11,624 nt of DNA from Hyphomicrobiales bacterium (GTDB lineage: Bacteria > Pseudomonadota > Alphaproteobacteria > Rhizobiales > Xanthobacteraceae), in contig JAPLPC010000100.1 in NCBI GenBank assembly GCA_026400425.1, positions 1-11,624 of the forward strand. The letters run 5' to 3'. The notes below the pieces were generated by a model that did not search any database, was not told the origin of the DNA, and saw nothing but the letters and a program-made list of their open reading frames with translations. Made by a program: the position numbers and the translations under genes. Shown here piece after piece: positions 7,440-11,624 of this stretch. Within the stretch, counting starts at the first letter, position 1. The number at the start of each line of letters is the position of its first letter.

Positions 7440-7619
7440 ATGAGTCTGCTCGCCCGAATATTCATGCTGTTGGCAGCGCCGATCACGGCGTTGTTCGTAT
7501 CCCGCGATGCGCTCAATTTCGATATCATTCAGATGATCGTGGCTATGACTATGTTGACCGCTGTGGTGGCGGCCCTGCTGTTCTGGCCGCGGCGGAAATC
7601 TGACAAGACCGGAGCCTGA
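7440..7619 (+). CDS. Small two-helix membrane protein, function unknown
   Basis: A 59-residue protein that I do not recognise. It begins MSLLARIFMLL and has two hydrophobic stretches, about residues 3-20 and 29-48, separated by a short polar turn with Arg and Asp (SRDALNFD). It ends in a basic tail, PRRKSDKTGA. By the positive-inside rule it would be a hairpin with both ends in the cytoplasm. ATG 7440 is chosen because GGAGG lies nine bases upstream; the in-frame ATG at 7431 directly abuts that site and is too close. It is the only gene with good support reading rightwards within the leftward rho-to-parB block, and its stop codon forms one arm of the parS-like palindrome that separates it from convergent mnmG. 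The clear ribosome binding site and the coherent hydrophobic pattern make a real gene likely. Its role is unknown. Confidence 0.65.
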   Translation: MSLLARIFMLLAAPITALFVSRDALNFDIIQMIVAMTMLTAVVAALLFWPRRKSDKTGA

Positions 7620-7621
7620 TC

Positions 7622-7637
7622 TGTTTCACATGAAACA
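7622..7637. promoter_or_regulatory. parS-like site 2, between the small gene and mnmG stops
   Basis: TGTTTCACATGAAACA, one base from the perfect parS palindrome. It is embedded in a longer near-palindrome (7617-7642) whose outer arms contain the TGA stop of the small gene and the TGA stop of mnmG on the other strand. There are only 20 bp between the two genes, and the site takes up 16 of them. Confidence 0.78.
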
Positions 7638-7639
7638 GA

Positions 7640-9514
7640 TCAGGCGGCATTGACCGACACCGATTTGCGAGCTTGACGACGAAGATAAGCCGTCAGGATA
7701 CCCAAAGCTGCCGGTGTTACGCCGTCGAGCCGGCCGGCCTGCCCCAGCGTCTGCGGAGATGCGGCTTTCAGCCTGGCGCGGGCCTCGTTGGAGAGGCCTG
7801 GGACGCGGTCGTAATCGACATCCGTGAGCAGCAGGCCCTCATCGCGACGGAAAGCCTCCACATCGGCCGTCTGCCGTTTCAGATAGACATCATATTTGGC
7901 GTCGATCTCGATATGGCCGCCAATCGCTGGGTCAATGGCCGATAGCTCTGGCCAGATCGCAGTGACCGTGGACCATTCGGTGTCCGGATAGGACAGCAGA
8001 TCGAAGGCTAAGCGCCGCTGGCCGTCGTGATTGAGCGACAGGCCATATTTGGCCGCCCCGTTCGGCGTGATCGACAGCGCCTTTGTCAGAGCCCTGCCCG
8101 CCGCAAGCGCATCCATCTTGACCGTATGGCGAGCGATACGCGCGCTGCCGATGCAGCCGAGGGCGATTCCCTTGTCCGTCAGGCGCTGATCGGCATTGTC
8201 GGCACGCAGCGTCAGGCGATACTCGGCCCGCGAGGTGAACATCCGATACGGTTCGGAGATGCCGCGAGTCACCAGATCGTCGATCATGACGCCGAGATAG
8301 CCATCGGCGCGGTCGAATATCACCGGAGCGGAGCCGGACGCCGCCAGTGCGGCGTTCAAACCGGCGACCAGACCTTGGGCGGCAGCTTCCTCATAACCGG
8401 TCGTGCCGTTGATCTGCCCGGCCATGAACAGACCCGGCATCCGCTTGGCCTGCAGGGTGAGATCGAGTTCGCGGGGATCGACATGATCATATTCGATCGC
8501 ATAGCCCGGCTTGATCATCTGCACCCGCTCAAGACCGGGGATCGAGGCCAAGATTGCAAGCTGGACCTCCTCCGGCAGCGATGTGGAGATGCCGTTGGGA
8601 TAAACGGTGTCGTCGTCCAGGCCCTCCGGCTCCAGAAAGATCTGATGGCCATCGCGATCCCCAAAGCGGACGATCTTGTCCTCGATGGACGGGCAATAGC
8701 GCGGTCCGGAGCTCTTGATCTGGCCGGAATACATCGGCGAGCGATGTACATTGGCGCGGATCACCTCATGGGTGGCCGGCGTGGTACGGGTGATGCCGCA
8801 CTGGATCTGAGGCGTGGTGATGCGATCGGTCATCACTGAGAACGGCTCCGGCGGATCGTCCGCCGATTGCATCTCCACCGCAGACCAATCGATGGTCTTG
8901 CCATCGAGGCGCGGCGGGGTGCCGGTCTTGAGGCGACCGAGTGTAAACCCGATGCGCTCGAACGCATTGGACAGGCCAAGCGCCGGCGCTTCGTCGATAC
9001 GGCCGGCGGGCCAGTTCTTCTCGCCGAGATGGATCAACCCGCGCAGGAAAGTGCCCGTGGTGATGACCACCGCGCTAGCGGCAAGCACGCGGTCATCGGC
9101 CAGGCGGATGCCGGTGATCCGGCCATGCGCGGTTAGCAGATCGTCGGCCTCGCCTTCGGTGACGGTGAGATTTGGCGTGGCGGTGATCGCGGCCTGCATG
9201 GCGGCTGCGTAAAGCTTGCGATCGGCCTGGGTACGCGGACCTCGGACGGCCGGACCCTTTTTACGATTGAGCATGCGGAACTGGATGCCGCCGGCATCGG
9301 CGACGCGGCCCATCAGTCCGTCCAGCGCATCGACCTCGCGGACCAGGTGGCCCTTGCCCAAACCACCAATCGCGGGGTTACACGACATCGCGCCGATGGT
9401 GGAGAACTTGTGCGTGACCAGTGCGGTGCGGGCACCCATGCGCGCCGCCGCAGCCGCGGCCTCACAGCCGGCGTGGCCTCCACCGATAACGATGACGTCA
9501 AACTTGTCCTGCAT
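7640..9514 (-). CDS. mnmG: tRNA uridine-5-carboxymethylaminomethyl modification enzyme MnmG (GidA)
   Basis: FAD-dependent partner of MnmE; the MnmE-MnmG complex installs the (carboxymethyl)aminomethyl group at C5 of wobble uridine 34 in several tRNAs. The 624-residue form starts MQDKFDVIVIGGGHAG, with the FAD dinucleotide motif GGGHAG at 11-16. The family signatures are present: GRLKTGTPPRLDG, PRYCPSIEDKI with its conserved Cys, and AGQINGTTGYEEAAAQG. The C-terminal helical domain, which binds MnmE and tRNA, is complete. ATG 9514 is chosen because family members begin almost directly with the FAD motif; the frame stays open for 65 more codons to 9709, but that stretch reads through a parS site and looks unlike protein. 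The ribosome binding site at 9514 is weak. mnmE lies 270 bp upstream on the same strand. Confidence 0.98.
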   Translation of the reverse strand: MQDKFDVIVIGGGHAGCEAAAAAARMGARTALVTHKFSTIGAMSCNPAIGGLGKGHLVREVDALDGLMGRVADAGGIQFRMLNRKKGPAVRGPRTQADRKLYAAAMQAAITATPNLTVTEGEADDLLTAHGRITGIRLADDRVLAASAVVITTGTFLRGLIHLGEKNWPAGRIDEAPALGLSNAFERIGFTLGRLKTGTPPRLDGKTIDWSAVEMQSADDPPEPFSVMTDRITTPQIQCGITRTTPATHEVIRANVHRSPMYSGQIKSSGPRYCPSIEDKIVRFGDRDGHQIFLEPEGLDDDTVYPNGISTSLPEEVQLAILASIPGLERVQMIKPGYAIEYDHVDPRELDLTLQAKRMPGLFMAGQINGTTGYEEAAAQGLVAGLNAALAASGSAPVIFDRADGYLGVMIDDLVTRGISEPYRMFTSRAEYRLTLRADNADQRLTDKGIALGCIGSARIARHTVKMDALAAGRALTKALSITPNGAAKYGLSLNHDGQRRLAFDLLSYPDTEWSTVTAIWPELSAIDPAIGGHIEIDAKYDVYLKRQTADVEAFRRDEGLLLTDVDYDRVPGLSNEARARLKAASPQTLGQAGRLDGVTPAALGILTAYLRRQARKSVSVNAA

Positions 9515-9569
9515 GGCCGCAGCTTCTAGCGCGGCTGTGGACAAGATTGAAGGGAAAGATTCGTGGGCG

Positions 9570-9585
9570 TGTTTCACGTGAAACA
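9570..9585. promoter_or_regulatory. parS site 3, perfect palindrome upstream of mnmG
   Basis: TGTTTCACGTGAAACA, a perfect 16-base palindrome identical to the widely conserved bacterial parS consensus. It lies 55 bp upstream of the mnmG start, in the mnmE-mnmG spacer. Confidence 0.95.
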
Positions 9586-9598
9586 GGGGCTGCTGCTG

Positions 9599-9778
9599 AT
9601 GGTCCTGCGCAGCAAATTGAACCCTCTTCCAGACGAGCCGCATAGCGGTGTCTCGGAAATTGCCCGCGAACTGAGAGCCGACCAGATCATGAATCGAGAC
9701 GCTATGCACCTCCTCACCATGGTGGACAGTGATATACGGTGCCTGCCAGATACTGTTTCACGTGAAACACCCCCATAG
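9599..9778 (+). CDS. Possible 59-residue ORF between two parS sites (weak)
   Basis: An open frame on the strand opposite mnmG and mnmE that fills the spacer between them. ATG 9599 has AGGGG nine bases upstream; the frame can also be opened from a GTG at 9563. The product would be mildly acidic in the middle (PDEPHSGVSEIARELRAD), with no membrane segment or motif that I know, and it ends VSRETPP, where VSRET is simply the translation of the parS site at 9754-9769. Codon third positions look less GC-rich than in the neighbouring genes. An overlapping frame on the other strand is also open here, so chance is the simpler explanation. Confidence 0.2.
   Translation: MVLRSKLNPLPDEPHSGVSEIARELRADQIMNRDAMHLLTMVDSDIRCLPDTVSRETPP
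9754..9769. promoter_or_regulatory. parS site 4, perfect palindrome after mnmE
   Basis: TGTTTCACGTGAAACA, identical to site 3. It lies 15 bp beyond the mnmE stop codon, and its centre is 184 bp from that of site 3. Confidence 0.95.
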
Positions 9779-9784
9779 GATTAA

Positions 9785-11110
9785 TTACTTTCCTATGCAG
9801 AAATCCCTAAAGATACTGTCCAGCACGTCTTCGACATCGACACGCCCCAGTAATCTCCCGAGCTGATACGCGGCCGCCCGCAAATCTTCGGCCACCAGCT
9901 CATCGCCATGCTGCGCAGACACCGCAGCATGCTGCAGGAGAAGCATTGTGCGCTGCAACAGATCCCGCTGGCGGTCGCGGGTGATGAACCCTGCCTCGCC
10001 CTGGCCGAAATACTGTCCGGTGAAATCAACCAGTGCCGCGATCAAGGCAGCCATGCCATCGCCGCGCTCCGCCGAAATTGACAACACGGCGTCGCTGATG
10101 GGGGCGCCGGACACATCCGTCTTGGTGCTGATGATCCAGACCGGCGCAGTGCTCTCGGCCAGCCAGCCTTCCGGCCGCGCCGCCCCCGCCGAATCCATCA
10201 GCCACAACACGAGATCAGCTTCGCCGGCACGCGCGCGGGCGCGGCGCACGCCCTCTTCTTCCACGGGATCGCTGGTGTCACGCAGACCGGCGGTGTCGAT
10301 CACCGTCACCGGATAGCCGTCGAGATCGAGTTGCACTTCGATGACGTCGCGGGTGGTGCCCGCCTGCGGCGAGACAATCGCGACATCGCGGCGCGCGAGC
10401 TGATTCATCAATGTGGACTTGCCGACATTGGGCTGGCCGGCGATCGCAACCACCAAGCCATCGCGCAGCCTTTCGCTGCGACCTTGTGCGGACAGCACCT
10501 CTGCGATCTCGCGACCGAGCGTTGCGGCTTTCGCCAGCGCCAGCGCCATCAACTCGGCCGAGACATCGCCCTCGTCTGAAAAATCGATTCCGACTTCGAC
10601 CAGCGCCAGGGCTTCGATGATTTGCTGGCGCCAGTTGCGCGCTCTGTCGCCGAGCAGACCCTTGAGCTGACGCAGCGCCTGTTTGCGCTGGCGGTCGGTA
10701 TCGGCGTGGATGAGATCGTCGAGGCCCTCGGCTTCGGTGAGATCGAGCTTGCCGTTCTCGAAGGCGCGCCGGGTGAACTCGCCCGGCTCGGCCAGCCGCA
10801 AGCCGGACATGGCAGCGAGCGCCTCGAACAGTGATGCGAGCACCGCGCGACCGCCGTGAATGTGAAACTCCGCGGTGTCCTCGCCGGTGGCACTAGCCGG
10901 CGCTGGAAACCACAGCACGATGGCGTCGTCGATCGGGCCTAATTTTTCGTCGTCGAGCAGCACATGCGTCGCCATGCGCGGCGCCGGCAATTTCTTCGCG
11001 AGTAGTTCGAGTGCTGTGCCGGCCAACGGGCCCGACACGCGCACGATGGCGATCGCGGTCGGCGGCCGTCCCGAGGACAGAGCGTAGATGGTCTGATCGC
11101 GCGGATGCAT
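9785..11110 (-). CDS. mnmE: tRNA modification GTPase MnmE (TrmE)
   Basis: GTPase that works with MnmG to modify wobble uridine 34 of tRNA. The 441-residue form begins MHPRDQTIYALSSGRPPTAIAIVRVSGP, the typical N-terminal formyl-tetrahydrofolate-binding domain. The helical domain is interrupted by a G domain: G1 GQPNVGKST (225-233), G2 GTTRD (251-255) and G3 DTAG (272-275). The protein ends in the diagnostic CIGK (438-441), whose Cys is the conserved functional residue. The G4 position reads TKTD (329-332) instead of the usual NKxD. ATG 11110 is chosen because upstream codons to 11236 only translate an inverted repeat; no strong ribosome binding site is visible. It lies between rho and mnmG, all leftward. 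rho ends in a terminator, so mnmE probably has its own promoter in 11111-11280. Confidence 0.98.
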   Translation of the reverse strand: MHPRDQTIYALSSGRPPTAIAIVRVSGPLAGTALELLAKKLPAPRMATHVLLDDEKLGPIDDAIVLWFPAPASATGEDTAEFHIHGGRAVLASLFEALAAMSGLRLAEPGEFTRRAFENGKLDLTEAEGLDDLIHADTDRQRKQALRQLKGLLGDRARNWRQQIIEALALVEVGIDFSDEGDVSAELMALALAKAATLGREIAEVLSAQGRSERLRDGLVVAIAGQPNVGKSTLMNQLARRDVAIVSPQAGTTRDVIEVQLDLDGYPVTVIDTAGLRDTSDPVEEEGVRRARARAGEADLVLWLMDSAGAARPEGWLAESTAPVWIISTKTDVSGAPISDAVLSISAERGDGMAALIAALVDFTGQYFGQGEAGFITRDRQRDLLQRTMLLLQHAAVSAQHGDELVAEDLRAAAYQLGRLLGRVDVEDVLDSIFRDFCIGK

Positions 11111-11161
11111 GCGGCTATTTGAATGCGGAATAGACCCGGCGCAATGAGTTTCTCTGTAGTC

Positions 11162-11272
11162 CCCTCTCCCGCCGTTGCGGGGGAGGGTTAGGGTGGGGAA
11201 GCTCCAAACTCCGACGTCACGCGGGGTTGCCCCCACCCCGGCCCCCCCCCCCCCCGCAACGGCGGGAGAGGG
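11162..11272. repeat. Long inverted repeat with a 14-C run, between rho and mnmE
   Basis: Perfect 22-base complementary arms at 11162-11183 (beginning CCCTCTCCCGCCGTTGCGG) and 11251-11272 (ending GGCGGGAGAGGG). Inside them are a partly matching GGGTGGGG (11191-11198) and CCCCACCC (11231-11238). An uninterrupted run of 14 C (11242-11255) overlaps the right arm. This resembles, from memory, another GC-rich intergenic repeat family of Bradyrhizobiaceae. It lies in the leader or promoter region of mnmE. Confidence 0.85.
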
Positions 11273-11281
11273 AGCAGAAAG

Positions 11282-11317
11282 AAAAAAGGGCGCCGCTGGC
11301 TGGCAGCGACGCCCTTT
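11282..11317 (-). terminator. Intrinsic terminator after rho
   Basis: Read on the minus strand, AAAGGGCGTCGCTG (11317-11304) pairs with CAGCGGCGCCCTTT (11298-11285) with one mismatch and a 5-base loop. A T-run follows, continuing to 11282. It lies 20 bp past the rho stop codon, the expected position for a Rho-independent terminator of the rho gene. Confidence 0.87.
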
Positions 11318-11337
11318 CGTAGTCGTCTCGCTTCGAC

Positions 11338-11624
11338 TTACGTATTCATCGAATCGAAGAATTCCGAATTGCTCTTGGTGTTGCGGAGCTTGTCGAGCAG
11401 GAAGTCGATGGCATCCATGGTGCCCATCGGATTGAGGATGCGGCGCAGCACATACATCTTCTTGAGCAGCAGCGGATCGGTGATGAGCTCTTCCTTGCGG
11501 GTGCCAGAGCGCGCGATGTCGATCGCCGGGAAGGTGCGCTTGTCGGACACCTTGCGATCGAGGATGAGCTCGGAGTTACCGGTACCCTTGAACTCTTCGA
11601 AGATCACTTCGTCCATGCGCGAGC
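11338..11624 (-). CDS. rho: Transcription termination factor Rho, C-terminal part only
   Basis: Hexameric RNA helicase that ends transcription at Rho-dependent sites. Only the last 94 or so residues lie in the window; the gene continues beyond base 11624. The visible part aligns by eye with the E. coli Rho C-terminus: MDEVIFEEFKGTGN, the R-loop region with LDRKVSDKRTFPAIDIARSGTRKEELI, then RRILNPMGTMDAIDFLLDKL and an ending of NTKSNSEFFDSMNT. The Met at 11616 is internal, since codons for Ser and Arg precede it in frame. Walker motifs and the RNA-binding cold-shock domain are outside the window. The stop is TAA at 11340-11338, followed by an intrinsic terminator. The gene order rho-mnmE-mnmG-rsmG-parA-parB continues leftward. 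Confidence 0.98.
   Translation of the reverse strand, partial: SRMDEVIFEEFKGTGNSELILDRKVSDKRTFPAIDIARSGTRKEELITDPLLLKKMYVLRRILNPMGTMDAIDFLLDKLRNTKSNSEFFDSMNT

Noticed and set aside
8027..8839. 270-codon + strand frame opposite mnmG
   Set aside because: It is a shadow of mnmG with high Arg, Gly and His content and no credible start signal.
9558..9695. Two GANTC (CcrM) sites in the parS spacer at 9558-9562 and 9691-9695
   Set aside because: One or two are expected in 270 bp by chance, so there is no enrichment to report.
9515..9709. 65-codon N-terminal extension of mnmG
   Set aside because: MnmG proteins start almost directly at the FAD-binding motif, and the extension translates a parS site and spacer DNA.
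10859..10868. TGTGAAACT inside mnmE as a degenerate parS
   Set aside because: It is a half-site only; the left half has no match.
11111..11236. 42-codon N-terminal extension of mnmE
   Set aside because: It translates the inverted repeat (TLTLPRNGGRG), while the canonical MnmE N-terminus starts at 11110.

Overview
The window is an ordinary chromosomal housekeeping segment from an alphaproteobacterium. Bradyrhizobiaceae (Bradyrhizobium, Rhodopseudomonas, Afipia or a relative) is the best guess. This rests on the gene order rho-mnmE-mnmG-rsmG-parA-parB facing leuS-lptE-holA, the high GC content, the protein sequences, and interspersed palindromic repeats of the kind I recall from that family. 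The genus assignment is inference. I see no transposase, integrase, phage gene, tRNA, rRNA or CRISPR array.

Layout. The left block (1-4332) reads rightwards. It holds leuS (5' end outside the window), then lptE overlapping it by 14 bp, a 168-bp gap with a palindromic repeat, and holA from a TTG start. The right block (11624 down to 4468) reads leftwards. It holds the 3' end of rho with its intrinsic terminator, a spacer with a large inverted repeat and a 14-C run, then mnmE, a 270-bp spacer, mnmG, a spacer of about 560 bp, rsmG, parA (4-bp overlap with rsmG) and parB. The two blocks converge at 4333-4467, where a composite hairpin repeat lies. The only gene in the right half that reads rightwards with good support is a 59-residue membrane-protein gene at 7440-7619.

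How the genes work together. ParA and ParB are the chromosome-partitioning ATPase and the CTP-dependent clamp that loads at parS. Four parS or parS-like 16-mers lie between 6989 and 9769, next to parAB: two perfect palindromes flank the mnmG/mnmE spacer, and two one-base variants lie inside rsmG and just after mnmG. The segment is therefore very likely the centromere-like, origin-proximal region. MnmE and MnmG form the tRNA wobble-uridine modification complex, RsmG methylates 16S rRNA, LeuRS charges tRNA-Leu, LptE is the outer-membrane LPS-assembly lipoprotein, HolA is the clamp-loader delta subunit and Rho is the termination helicase.

No undescribed defence or biosynthetic system is evident. 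The points most worth a second look are the parS cluster, a 26-bp near-palindrome at 7617-7642 that carries the stop codons of two convergent genes in its outer arms, the unrecognised small membrane protein beside it, and the poly-C tract in the spacer before mnmE.
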